Assembly (NCBI RefSeq): GCF_014805625.2
Contig: NW_023998439.1
Coordinates: forward strand, 774,846 to 838,845
DNA from: Glossina fuscipes
Lineage: Eukaryota > Arthropoda > Insecta > Diptera > Glossinidae
Reading direction: 5' to 3'
DNA: 64,000 nt
Shown here: positions 1 to 11,580 of the stretch, one piece after another
How the letters are laid out: the number at the start of each line of letters is the position of its first letter
Numbering within the stretch: the stretch's first letter is position 1
The notes under the pieces: generated by a model
The model's database searches: none
Seen by the model: the letters and a program-made list of their open reading frames with translations, nothing else
What the model was told of the DNA's origin: nothing
Program-made: the position numbers and the translations under genes

Positions 1-59
1 CAATAAACAACAACACAAATGTTTAATATTATAATGACATCTATATATGATATCCACGT

Positions 60-850
60 TGTAGGTTATATTGACCTTGAGATGTGTTACTTCGATGTCC
101 TATTATTGCTGAAACAATTTAACAATCTTTCAAGAAATACATCCACTGTAAAAACAACAATGAAATACCTAACGATGGTGAAGATATTTTTACAAAAGTA
201 CATCCGATACGTTTCTAAATACCTCGGTACCGACAGAATTTCAGGCCATTGATGAAATTATATTAGCTTTCAAAGGCAAGCATAGAGTCAAACAGTATGA
301 CAAATCCAAACGAAAGAAGTGAAGATTCAAAGCTTTGGGTAGAGCCTCTCAAAGTAGATCTGCATCGAAATGTAAGACGTCTCTCGATGTCTATCTCTCT
401 CTCTCCCCAAATATTAACAAAGAATAGTACTGCGCTGCGACTATGTGAAGGCTTAGAGATTGGAATCCATAAACTATTTTTGGATAATCTATTCTGCCAA
501 CGAGTATATTCGTCATGGATGCTTTAAGAATAACTAGAATATCTGCTGGTTCTAGCAAGCTCGTTGTAGAAAAGTATTTCCGTTGGCATGAGCAAGAATC
601 AATTTCTGTTGCCTTATCTTCTAAAAATATAACACTGCTAAGGTGATCTCTCAGTTATATCACTCGCATGATTTCTTGTTACGCCGGTGCGCAACTTGAG
701 GAAAATGTACAAAGATGGGATCATAAAAAGAAGAAATACATAGCAAGAATTGTTGTTGCAAAAGTATATAATCATAAATTTGTAAGGGATGTAGATACAT
801 GTGATCATATGATGACATCGCCACTTGCTAAGCTCATCGATCCACCATAA
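60..850 (+). pseudogene. piggyBac-family transposase pseudogene (5' part may lie outside the window)
   Basis: Ordered blocks of a piggyBac (DDE_Tnp_1_7) transposase can be read across three frames. From about 93 the frame reads RCPIIAET, then after a stop FKKYIHCKNNNEIP and NDGEDIFTKVHPI. A frameshift near 225 leads to PTEFQAIDE, ILAFKG and VKQY. Near 445-510 it reads LRLCEGL and HKLFLDNLF. Near 555 it reads GSSKLVVEK, and from 700 NVQRWDHKKKKYI followed by VRDVDTCD. The aspartates matching the family catalytic triad (the D of AIDE, of LDN and of VDT) are all present, but several stops and at least two frame changes break the gene. No terminal repeats or TTAA flanks were found. The order and spacing of blocks fit the family well, so I am confident of the family but not of the exact ends. 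Confidence 0.85.
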
Positions 851-1189
851 GGTTGCCCGACATACACTCAATCTATTTATCATTTCCCTATCTTCAGGGT
901 TTAGATGAGGACGTTTGTATTTGCAATAACAAACACTTGTTTCTAATACTCGAGTAGCCGTTTACTCTATGCATAGGGACAAAATGGTGTCTGTCTGTAG
1001 AGACGCTTAACGAATCCAGTAAGAAGCCAACCAGCCCTGTAGGATTGGCAGATGGATGGTTTCAAAATGAGTTGATCAAAACAAAATGTTGTCGTTAATA
1101 TTCGGGAAACATGTTCACTCCTATGTAATAAGAATGCGAAAATAAATTTATCCATTTGGGGTAAAATAGTACCCACTAATATATTCCCC

Positions 1190-1706
1190 TGTTATTACTA
1201 AATCATGTGCCAGCAAGCAACTCTGTCGTGGCGTAGTATAAATGGAAGGCAACAAAACTAGCCATAGCAGAGACGATCACCGGCCTTACAGTAGTAAGGT
1301 CCTAACGAGCCATAAGTCGGGATCGTCTGCTTTTGCTCTTGACCTTGGCAAATTGGCAAGATTGGGGAATTTTCTTTTTTCCTGCCACAGCGGCGATGCC
1401 TGATGGATTGTTCCACTGCACTTATCGTCGGCCGCGCTTAGCTAGGAAACTCTGCTCTGACGGTGACGCCCGCTTGGAATCTTCCCCTGCACTCATCGTC
1501 AGCGGCACTTATTTAGAGCAGAGCGAGGAGTCACTTTGGGAGAGAGAGAGAGAGAGAGAGACTAGGAGAGCAAAGAGAGGCGATCGCATCGTAAAGAGAA
1601 TGGCTAACGCGTACGAGACTATATCGAGGACAGCAAATCGTTCATAATAAATTTATTTTTACGTTAATGAAAATCGAGAGAGAAAGCTAAAAGTGCAGGA
1701 GTTTTA
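1190..1706 (+). repeat. LTR-like GC-richer block, possibly a gypsy-type solo LTR or LTR relic
   Basis: This block stands out from its AT-rich surroundings by base composition. It begins with TGTTATTACT, has a TATAAAT box at 1237-1243 and an AATAAA signal at 1646-1651. Just after it, at 1709-1723, CGGTGACGTGGACAG resembles the primer-binding site of mdg1/412-type gypsy elements. Inside are an imperfect direct repeat (CTGCACTYATCGTC near 1416 and 1487), a perfect 9-bp inverted repeat (CTCTGCTCT at 1450-1458 with AGAGCAGAG at 1515-1523) and a (GA)n tract at 1540-1560. No second LTR or gag/pol coding was recognised. It could instead be a promoter and 5' UTR of an unseen gene. Confidence 0.35.
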
Positions 1707-2210
1707 ATCGGTGACGTGGACAGCAGAAAAAACGCGACACTCTTTGTAATAAATGGACCCTGGCGCGTCTCAGCTGACTCGCACATTAGGAAGCAGAGAA
1801 ATACCAGTTTACAAGCTGCATTAAAGTTGGTCCTGAAATCAGAGTGGATCAGAGGAATGCTTACGAATTTGGCGAGCCGGAGTAGATTCTTCATGCATAT
1901 ACACATTTAAGGCAAACATTTTGGAAAAATCTTTGCTATGATTCCGGTACCTGTACAAAGGACTGACCGTAGACATGGAATAATATGGTTTCGCCTAATT
2001 AGTTAGAATGTACTCAAGCTTTACCACCTTATATCAGTCTACCATTTGATGGCTTTCCTGTCAACGCAAGGCATGTCGATTGTCAACTATTTAAATTAAA
2101 TGATAGATGATTTCGCTATGGTTCAATGATACTCAAAGATATTACAAGCAATTTTTTAGGTTGTCTGTGTTATTTTAATTTTCCTAACTTCAATATTTTT
2201 ATAATAACAG

Positions 2211-2260
2211 TGATGATGATAATGATGATGATGATAATGATGATGATGATGACCATGATG
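2211..2260 (+). repeat. (GAT)n microsatellite
   Basis: About 16 imperfect GAT triplets with a few GATAAT and GACCAT interruptions. They produce a false Met/Ile-rich frame. Confidence 0.95.
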
Positions 2261-2783
2261 AGTGTGACATTTTTTGCTACTGTTATTTGTCATTTTTTAT
2301 TGCAAGTGCTGTGAAGATTAATTAAAAACTACCATTAACAAAAAAACAAGTCAAATCATTAATTTTTTTTTTTTTTTTATTTGCAAGAAATCAACGAATG
2401 CGGCATATTATGGTGTGGCTTAAATTACAATGGGAGAGTATATGCATTTCAATAAAAAAAAAAAAACCCTATTCACTAAATGTGATTTATGACTAGATAG
2501 CGTGACCTCTCGCTCTCTATGGGTGGCTTTCTATAAATAGTTTGGCTTGAACCATGTTTTGAAATATAAATGAAAAATATTTTAATAAACTAGCCGCACA
2601 TATAGCATACACAAGTTGCAATTAATTTCTTGTAAATTACATGCCAGACAGCGAAAGCTTTAATTAAAAACAAAAAAAAAAAAAAAAGAATTGTAAATAA
2701 AAAGGTAATAGAAAGATATTATTAAAGAACTTTTTTCTTCCATATGTTGATTGCTTATCATTTCTTTGTTTTTAGACATTTGA

Positions 2784-2829
2784 AGAGAGAGACAGACAGA
2801 GAGAGATAGAGAGAGAGAGAGAGAGAGTG
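2784..2829 (+). repeat. (GA)n / GACA-rich microsatellite
   Basis: An imperfect GA dinucleotide array with GACAGACA and GATA interruptions. Confidence 0.95.
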
Positions 2830-3020
2830 AGCAAACGCCCTCTAAAACTGCATAAAGGCATTATATGGCATAAGGGCAAGTCCTACACGTATATAAATGA
2901 TGACGTCATTATTACGCGATTTATAGGCTGACTATCCTGATTAACACATATGGTGTCACAGTTAAAATTTGGACTATTAGGGAATATATGTCTTATGTTA
3001 AGTAGCTGGCGGTCATTTCA

Positions 3021-3296
3021 TTGGACCACGAAAAGACGAAAAAAATGCGCCGGTTTTTTGCAAGGCATGCTTCGATGCAAAGCCATACGAAGGTGACATC
3101 CGAACTCCTCGAGCTTATGCGGAAGCAGTGCGGCTGTCCGGGTTTTGACCCCAGTGTATTGCCACTAGTTGGTAGTGCGCGGCGACCACGTCCATTATAT
3201 AATGAAAAAGAAAGCATAGGTTATGTATGCGTGGGATTTGCGCAGGATATGTCTAAAGGATACATTTTTATCAGTCTTCTATCCCCCCCAAGATAG
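3021..3296 (+). other. GC-richer, coding-like segment of unknown identity
   Basis: A 91-codon frame (LDHEKTKKMRRFF near the start, CGCPGFDPSVLPLV in the middle) coincides with a patch of higher GC. The opposite strand is open over nearly the same interval (2993-3217), so the coding strand cannot be decided. No family was recognised. The composition contrast suggests a decayed mobile-element coding region rather than random sequence. Confidence 0.25.
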
Positions 3297-3299
3297 TTA

Positions 3300-4980
3300 C
3301 GATGCAGATGCACTATATATTACGAGTTTTACACGCAAATCAAGTTTCGCTTCTATTCATTTGATCAAGGATATAATTATGCATTATACTTACTCACTCG
3401 CGCTTTATTAGATGGAGTTATTATTTTGAAGAAATCATTATTATTATAAAAAATCAACAGGCAACAGGCTATGCAGTAATTTTTCAGTAAAGATTTGTTT
3501 GACGCAGGCGAACGTCTCGAAACGATTGGAGAGAAACTCAAAATTTCAAGAAATTTTTTGCAGCTAAGGAACTTGTTATGGCCTGTTTCGGAACGTTCAA
3601 ACCATCAATGAAGGCGTTAAATATATTTGGTCTTCTAAAGACTTATAACAGTGGCTTCTCTCTTTAAACTATTTTTGGATCACACATACACCGTATGACA
3701 TCATCGCTAGGTGTTTTTAAAGCGTTTTGACATATTTCTAGCAACCATTTTAATGAGCATAATATAATTGCACATAGTTACACATATACACATATAAAAT
3801 AAACAAACATCAGTATTAGAATGCATGAATTTCTAAGTCACTCTTTATATGTATATGTATGCAGCTTATAAATGGTATACAATTCTTCTTCCAACGAAAA
3901 TCAATTTCAATTTGCTGCTCTCCCTCTCTCTCTCTCTCTCTCCCTCTCTCCTTCATAATCCTATACTGGCTGTCCTATCTTGGCTGTGAAACTCTCTCAA
4001 GTTAATGTCTGCTATTGTACTGATTAAAATAATGCATGTATGTAAGTGAAAAGGCTCATTGAGATGCTATGTTGCTTTCAATGGGAAAATGTTTTACAGA
4101 AATGAGTTTTCCATTTAATGCTTTAAAAGCTTAGCTCCCTTTGGAACAGTTGTTTTATTTTTCTATCAATTCCGCGTCCCCCCTTCAGAGAACATATGCA
4201 TTTCTTTTTATTGAAAATGATAAATTTTTCCATATAAAATTTTAATGCAATTTATTTTAATTCAATTTGATGAGTGTGAAAGAGAAGGAGAGAGAAATGG
4301 TGGAAATAGAGAAAATGAGTGCTATTGTGTATTCATAACTAATTAAATATCAATGACATGGTTCGAATGAAACTGGAACGTGCGCAAATTAGGTGACGAA
4401 AGGCAATATTTTCGCCCTTCTGGGGGTCTCTCGATGAGAAAGGAAGATTTTTTTTTTTTTTTGTCTTCTAGAGATGTCTGCGAAAACTGGAAGCTTTTAG
4501 TTATAGAAAATCTAACAGAAAGGTCTGCTGCCTTTTGACTGCCAGTTAAGGATTCTGCTTGTACTAGATATGCTAGATTTGTTGCTTTAAGGGATACAAA
4601 TACATAACGGAGGTTCTCTAACATATATGCTCAATAGTAGTCCACATATGGCGTATTCCTTTTCAAGGAAGCCTGGCCATCGGGGGAACAGAGGTGCTAT
4701 GAATGCAAAATTTCGTATTTTAGTGCTTCTGTGGTTATGACATAGTAGGCCATCATTGATTTTCTTTAATATTTTCTAACTTGCACAAAATTTCAAAGAA
4801 TCTCCGTGAAAATGCTGGCAAAACTTGCTTGGCGGACTAGGGCTTGTTTGTTCGTGCTTGTAGTTCGCCGAATACAATTCGAAGGCTGAAACGGCTTGCG
4901 AATTATTGGCTCTTGCGTACGCTTTTGCACTAAATTAGATTCGAAATATATAAATGTGATTGAAAAATATAAATAACTTT
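3300..4980. other. non-coding stretch, no gene seen
   Basis: AT-rich sequence with a (CT)n tract at about 3918-3952 and scattered poly-T runs. Frames here are short, overlap on both strands and match no family I know. Confidence 0.5.
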
Positions 4981-4983
4981 TTA

Positions 4984-5133
4984 CTCAATAAGTTGATAGG
5001 ATGACATAGAGATGTAGATGACTATCAACGAATCCGTATGATCTTTAGATAGTAAAACGAAATGTATGAAAATTTCATGAAATTTCGATCATTAGAATTG
5101 GACAAGTCAAAGTTGTATTAATGACTTATTGAG
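4984..5133. mobile_element. short terminal-inverted-repeat element (MITE-like)
   Basis: The left end reads CTCAATAAGTTGATAGGATG and the right end reads ACTTATTGAGCG, so the outer 10 bases (CTCAATAAGT and ACTTATTGAG) are perfect inverted repeats 150 bp apart. The left arm, in reverse complement, matches 18955-19020: both share ATAGTCAT, CCTAT, then AACTTATTGAG. The right arm also resembles that locus past the repeat (GTTTTAYRT and later AACTTAAAA). The terminus looks broadly like mariner ends that contain AATAAGTT, but no transposase is inside. The exact boundaries and target duplication are uncertain. Confidence 0.5.
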
Positions 5134-6119
5134 CGATGTTTTATGTATATATGTATCGCTTCCAACTTAAAATTTTCCGTATCTTTTCGATCTAAATTTA
5201 AAATTTATATAAGTAATACATGTGTGTGTGCACTAGGAGATCTATGTAAGATATATTTTGTCATCGTCATTAAGGTCGTCAGTCCAAAGTATCAATATGT
5301 ACTAAAAATTTTGATCTTTTAAGTATATAACATACCTACGTATGGATTCCCTGAAGTCGGTTATAGTATTGATAAATGAGACAACAAAGCCGGTATTCGT
5401 CAACAAGTAGACGTAGAGTGTAAACAAAATAATATCTCTATAAATATTTTTTTGGCCGGCTGTACGGTTTCAAACTAAATTAATTTGTTTTCCTCTATTG
5501 AATATATATATATATATATATACAACAGCTTGTTTTCAATTTTCTCTGCTAAATCATTTGTCAACAAAATTTGTCTAATTTTCCAATGCTAACACATAAG
5601 AGATTCAATTTATTATCAACATCAATCTCTTACTGATATCTGCAACCTATTCAAGTTCATTTGTCATTATATGAAAAGCAACAACAATAATAACAACAAA
5701 TAAAAACAAAATACTCATCCCTGGATACATTCCCTGGATATTTACGAGAGCATAAGTTTGTACATGTGAATGTTAGATACATTATAGCAAAATTTTTTTT
5801 TAATATCAAACGAGTAAATTGTCTGTGGAGATATAATGGTTGATATGCTTATGTGCACAGCTACAAGCCCACGTAAAGCATTGTTAATCAAATACATACA
5901 TACATCTAAGTACAGGTAATCGAGAATGTTTACTTACACCATAGTCTTATAAACGGAATACCAAAGTGAAATATATTCCTTATATCACATTATGACGTGT
6001 GGGCATGTCCAAGATGTTGAAGTGCTCTTAAAAATTTTTACATATGAATAGCAAAATGAAATGTCAAATTGTTGGCATTAACCTACGGTTAAGGCAAGTG
6101 AAAACTTTTTCACTTCACT

Positions 6120-6320
6120 AAAATTCGTAGGTTTTCGTGACGAATAGATAGATAGGCGAATGGGGGAAATGGACAGATAATTGATTGTTCGGAGGGGCGG
6201 TTGCGTATAACTTACTTTCGTAACGTACAGACGGGTAAACAAAAGGGCGAATAGACAAATAATGGACGAATGGTCGGATAGATATGTGTACGAAAATACG
6301 AGCAAATAATTTGATTGCGT
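6120..6320. repeat. cryptic tetranucleotide tract (GAAT/AGAT/CGAA type)
   Basis: Overlapping 4-base words such as AGAT, CGAA, TGGA, CGGA and GAAT recur with a 4-base period but no exact array remains. Two minus-strand frames stay open through it (6078-6305 and 6118-6339), as expected for a stop-poor period-4 repeat. Similar tracts occur at 36920-37140 and 55590-56100. Confidence 0.55.
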
Positions 6321-7256
6321 AAGAATCCCAACTCAACAAGCTCTCTTCCTCATCAAGGAGCCATCAAACAGGAACATATTCCAGAGCAAAGTACACATGT
6401 TATGGTCCAATTATATATTCTAGGACATAGTCAAGGTCTACTAAAGATAGAAATAAATTACTTTGATTATTAATTTGTCCGCATTTTTTTTCTTTATAGA
6501 GTTAATCACTCAGAGTATGCTCCGTACACCTGTAACATTTTCATGGGCAGAAAACAGTGGGAAAAGAGATATTGAGTTCCGTTGTAGTCTAGTGAATCCT
6601 ATCCCGCCTAATGGATTATCAATCGCTAAGTGTGTGTTATGGCTTTACGGACTGAGTTTACTCACTTTAGTTACGAGACCAAGGACGATTAAACATCAAT
6701 GAAGCTGCGACCTGGTATTCGAAACCCTATTCAACTCTTTGTTTGTACGATCATATATATATATATATATGCGTACATCCTATAAATACGTATATATATG
6801 AATGTACAGTAAGAACTTGCTGCATGAATTTTTTTACGAATTGTTACACTGTTTGAAATGTTTTTTTTAATTAAACCAGATTGGATTGCTGAGATGGAAG
6901 GAAGTTGAGTAATAATGCAATGGGAGATCTATAGGAATATTTAATGTAAGCTTAACTTCCGATAATAACTTTTTAAGGAAGGTAAGCGCGGGCATTAGAA
7001 TCCAATTGGAAATTTAAGAATCATCCATATAACCTTGACTATGCTATGGAGGGTCTAAGAATTAAGTCCTTAAAAGTAAATTCAATAAAAAGTCTAGTTG
7101 TTAAGAAAAAATTTGATTAATAAGATGGTGAACGCAAATATATTTTATTAACTGTATATCAAAAACAGTGTGTGATTGATGACTTGCCGTGTCGTAGTGT
7201 ATAAGAATCAAATTTCAGCAGTAACATGTTGTGGTAACAGCACTAATAAAAAATAT

Positions 7257-7257
<1 letters not shown>

Positions 7258-7293
<36 letters not shown>
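7258..7293 (+). repeat. poly-A run of 36 bases
   Basis: An uninterrupted A run. It could be a decayed retroposon tail, but no element body was recognised upstream. Confidence 0.95.
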
Positions 7294-7295
<2 letters not shown>

Positions 7296-8534
7296 AAATT
7301 TTAAAAGTAAATTGTCAAAAAATATTGCTAAACAAGAAAAAAAAAAAAAACAAAAATACAAAAAGAAAGACCAAATAAATTGCGAATAAAAAAATTGCTA
7401 TGTCTACCGCACACAATAATATAATAGAAAGCTTTAATGTCACTTCAAATGGAAAACAATTTATTTTTCCTTCACAGCACAAGTGTTTGTGGGGTTTTTT
7501 TTTGTTTCTATTTTCTTTCATTTTTAATGCTTTTATTAAATTTTTATTTTTATTTTTATTTTTTTGTTGGCCTTGTTGCAATTGTTTTAATGTATTGTAC
7601 ACTTGCTTGTTAAATATATTTTTGTTAACAGCGATGACTATTGTATATATGTGTGTATGCGTTGGTGTGCTTTTGTTTTCGTCAAGTGCAATTGATTTGT
7701 TTTTAATTTTAAGTGTTGTTTGTGCTTTACAGGCTACACTGCACAGCTTCGAAGTGGTTGACAAAGTAACGACAACAAAAGAATTTTCTTTTTGTTTATT
7801 CAATCAAAACAAGCAAAAAATGAAGAAAATTCCAAACTTGCATGTAATTCCTCCCTGTTGAGAATTTTTTCTGTAAATGATTTCAAAGTTGAATTGAATT
7901 TGAACATTCAAAGAATGTTATCCTAATGTGCTACGCGTTTTTATAACGAATCATACCACGACGTGACTCCCAGCCACTTATACGAATCATGGGTATAACT
8001 AAAATCTAATTAGATTTGTTTACACTTAAGATTTATTTATTATCTAAGCAAGTCATATAAATACATATAATATAATTCGTCGGTTATATACTCCTTCATT
8101 TTGAACTATATAAAGATAAGAAGACCTTCTTAAGATAAGAAAAAATTTATTTGTTGAGGCAAGTTCCGCATAGACAGTGGTTCGACTTGTAGCTCGTAAA
8201 GATGATACTGCGATCAACATTTTGAAATTTTTGGGTCCATTGGATCCTACCTGTCGAAGGTTTCCTTTCTGACGGTGAGACTATGAATCGCATCGTGGTA
8301 TAATGCTATGCATTTTGTGTAAAGGCTTAATTTTGATATTGCGACTAACTTTAAATTTAAACATATTTTCTTCTTTTGTTAATTTTTAATTTAAAGCAAA
8401 ATAATAAAAAAAACTCAGAAAGTTATATTCACCTAGGGCCGAACCACACATACCTACTACTATTAAAATTTTTAGCGCCACATACTTTTGTCTATATTTC
8501 ACCTTTTGATTCGCTAAAAGGCATCGCTAAAAAG

Positions 8535-8681
8535 AATTAATCCACTACGTCGTGACGTTCAACATGATTAATGTAGAATTAACATACGACATAGCTTGTC
8601 GCATTCTATTCACCAAGTTCTTTTGTTTGATACCCATGCCGACGATATTGTGATGAAAAAATTAATCCACTACGCCGTGAC
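8535..8681. repeat. pair of direct repeats, AATTAATCCACTACGYCGTG
   Basis: A 22-bp sequence occurs at 8535-8556 and again, with one mismatch, at 8660-8681. Both copies are followed about 20 bases later by GAATTAAC or GAAGTTAAC. The 125-bp spacing suggests an old tandem duplication or two arms of one element. Confidence 0.55.
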
Positions 8682-8979
8682 ATCCGCGATATTTAACTTG
8701 AAGTTAACCAAAAAAAAAAAAATACTGGAATTTTTCGTAAAGTAAATTTCAACCTTGTACCTTTCATAATTTGCAAAGTAAGTAATGGGTAAAAATTCAC
8801 AAATTTTTGCTTAGAAAAACAGAGTTGTATTCAGGTTGCGCTTTGCTGCCAACTTGTGCACCGACCAATATAGATCACTGTCATATCCAAACTGCTGGCT
8901 GAAATTTCCATTTTTTTCTACCAAATGTGTAGCCGATATTTCCATTTTTTGTGACCAGGAGACTGTCAACAGTACATAC

Positions 8980-9050
8980 CGGACAGATGGCTTAATCAAT
9001 GCAGAATTTCAAGCCGATCAAGAATATGTTCACTTTATAGGATCTCTGAA
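8980..9050 (-). repeat. mini-me-like core, reverse orientation
   Basis: Read on the minus strand it gives CAGAGATCCTATAAAGT, then TATTCTTGATCGGC, then AAGCCATCTGTCCGG. This follows the order of the dipteran mini-me-like core: a CCTATAAAGTATATA segment, TTGATCAGCATC, then GCCATGTCCGTCTGTCC. Confidence 0.55.
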
Positions 9051-10485
9051 ATTTCCTTTTGAATGTCGTAAACATTTGGAAGAGTCTAACATGAAGTAAT
9101 CAAAAGAATTCAAGTTGAAAGTTTAAAGAAAGCTCAAAGGTGATCATCATGATCAGGTTAGGGTTAAATAAACTGAGAAGATTCATTGAGTTATTGAGAA
9201 TTGGGGAACAAAAAATAAAATCTAATTTCTAAACATATTCGTCAACGAAACGAAAGCTTTGTAACGGATATATATCACTTTAGTGGATTTCAGATCGTAG
9301 ATAGGATTAATTATAAAAGGCCCATGCCTTAGTGCTCTTATCGCCGTCTTATGGGGAGAATTTTACGCGAAGAATTTCCTCCTTCGACTGCTTTAGCTTT
9401 AGTATATATTGGCCCAAATTTCGCCAAATTGCTTCGTAATAGTAAAACGCTATCTATCCTAAACAAGTTTAAGTAACTTTTAAAAAAGATTAAAAATTGA
9501 CATCATTTCGTGGAACTCAACTTTAACTTCTCTTAGCATGACGGTGAAGGTTATGTCGTCTTGAGGAAATGAATTGCATTCTTTTTTGCAAAAATTTAAA
9601 ATTGCTAAAGTAATTCTTTGTTGCCAGCGTAATAAGTTTCCTTTAATGCAATCTGGGAAAAGATATTACTTCAGCTGACTTGAATTTTCTTACTTCGTAT
9701 GTATATACATATAAATGTATATATGTATATATATAATAAATATGAAAACATATATATATATATATATATATAGTTTTAACACTTTTGCACTTAAATCGAG
9801 GGAATACTACGATGCACTCAACTAAATCAAACGTTATAAAAACGAGAAGTAAGTAAGGATGATGGCGATGAAGGAGTATTTACTCGCAGACGCATATATG
9901 CTCTGTAAAATACTTTGTTTATATTGTGAATGGTAGTAAGCCAGGAAACGAGCGCATATTCATGCGTACATATAAACATATAAATATGTATTACACATAA
10001 ACATACATTAACATACATACACATACGTACATATGCATGTGTAAAGATATGAATGAAGTGCCTTAATATAACCAGCATAAATTTAAAATGGTAGAGTGTG
10101 ACACATTTTCTTTTGTATGCTTTTGTATATAAAATAAAACGCAGACACACACACATACAGAGGAGACAGAAAAAAAAAAAAACGCACATACACACACATA
10201 TATATATATATATATATATGCATTGTATGCGTTTTCTATAAGACCAATGAACTCCGTTATGCTATCATATAAATAATTTTAATTAAATTTGAAGGAAGAA
10301 AAAAAAAAAAACCCCAGGAACAAAAACAACCACACACATATATATATAAATATATGTCTTGGAACAAAAAAAAAACTTATAGGAAGTTTCTTCTTCTTTT
10401 TTTTGTTCTTTTTTTGTTTTTGCAATATTCGGCCAGAGTTTGTGTAAGTAATTTTAGAAATTCCCGTTGATTACATAATTTCAGA

Positions 10486-10516
10486 GGGGGGGGGGGGGGC
10501 CGGCGGCGGCGCGGGG
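10486..10516 (+). repeat. poly-G run followed by GC-only sequence
   Basis: Fourteen G are followed by CCGGCGGCGGCGCGGGG, inside sequence that is otherwise mostly A and T. It may be able to form a G-quadruplex, or it may be an assembly or sequencing artefact. Confidence 0.9.
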
Positions 10517-10908
10517 TAAGCGCGAATTATGTGTAAATATGAATTTTAATCTGATTCTCGGGCCAAAACTAGCATCAAATTATTATTGTAACATCACTAA
10601 GAGAGAACCGCATCCTTTAATTAAAATACAATTTTAGCGTTTAATATGCATAAAGGCCGGACATGTTCGGTCATATAACTTGTATGAATTCAAACTAATA
10701 TATGCATATATTTATATGTGTACACTATGTATACAAATTCAAACACACGCACATATATGGATTACGGGTTTTTCGGCAAAAACAAAAAAAAAAAAAAAAC
10801 AAACAAATTTCTATCCCTTGTAAACATACAGCATAATATTTGTAATTCCTTGGGTCCATTTGTTGATGTGCTTGCAAAACTATGTAAATGTTATTCGTTC
10901 GTTTGTTA

Positions 10909-10951
10909 ATTCATTCATTCATTCGTTCATTCATTCATTCATCCATTCATT
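10909..10951 (+). repeat. (ATTC)n microsatellite
   Basis: About ten tetranucleotide units, mostly ATTC with single-base variants (GTTC, ATCC). It encodes a false repeat of SFIH. Confidence 0.95.
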
Positions 10952-11580
10952 TGCGTATTTATATTTCGGTAAGCATATATTTCTCACATATATATATATA
11001 TATATATATATATACGTGAAGTTATGTTTGCATATCTATCTGTGTGGAATTTAGGGATTTTTGTATAGAATTACTTGTTTGCGGTCATTAAAATTACCGC
11101 ATAACTATGGCTTTATAAGGCTTACATATGTATGAAAGAGGGCAGTTAATGCACACCTATACAGGTATACACCTATATAGATAGAGAATTCTAACTAATT
11201 GCGAAACTAATATAAAAATAAATAAAAAAAAAAAATAAACCTCCAAACCTCCATCAGACATACACAAACACTTTAACAAAAAGAATTAAAGATGTATATG
11301 TATGCACTGTTGAGACAACAAAAAATATCCGGTTTGACGTAGACAAGCGATTGAGAGAAACTAGACAAGAGATAGAGATGAGGTGTGAGCTGCATATAAA
11401 GCAGTTTTTGAAGAGAAAAATTGCTACACTTTATTACTTTTGCATATGAATAAAAATAAGTGTACAACATTAATAAAATAAGAACAAAAAAAAAATAAAG
11501 TGTTAGCAACATTTACTTGCTCCAAAACGAATTGTGAACACCCGTCACGTCGTTAAATGTTATTTTTTTTATTTTTATTT

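Larger units (their letters stand above)
1707..2980. other. non-coding AT-rich stretch with simple repeats
   Basis: No gene is supported here. It holds a (GAT)n microsatellite at 2211-2260, several poly-A/T runs, and a GA-rich tract at 2784-2829. At 2899-2916 there is a near-palindrome around TGACGTCA, which matches the CRE/ATF consensus. Confidence 0.6.
5140..8500. other. non-coding AT-rich stretch
   Basis: No gene is supported. It contains (TA)n tracts at 5502-5522 and 6752-6770, a cryptic tetranucleotide tract at 6120-6320 and a pure A run at 7258-7293. The low-complexity A/T-rich sequence at 7300-7860 is open on both strands and gives Lys/Asn-rich or Phe/Leu-rich shadow frames. Confidence 0.6.

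Noticed and set aside
7315..7861. Overlapping frames of 162 (minus) and 153 (plus) residues
   Set aside because: Both come from A/T-rich low-complexity sequence; the products are Lys/Asn or Phe/Leu runs with no motif, and the two strands cancel each other as evidence.
9827..10195. 122-residue minus frame rich in Met, Cys and Val
   Set aside because: Produced by TATG/ACAT/CACA simple repeats.
10860..11054. Repetitive frame with SFIHSFIHSFIH
   Set aside because: Translation of an (ATTC)n microsatellite followed by (TA)n.
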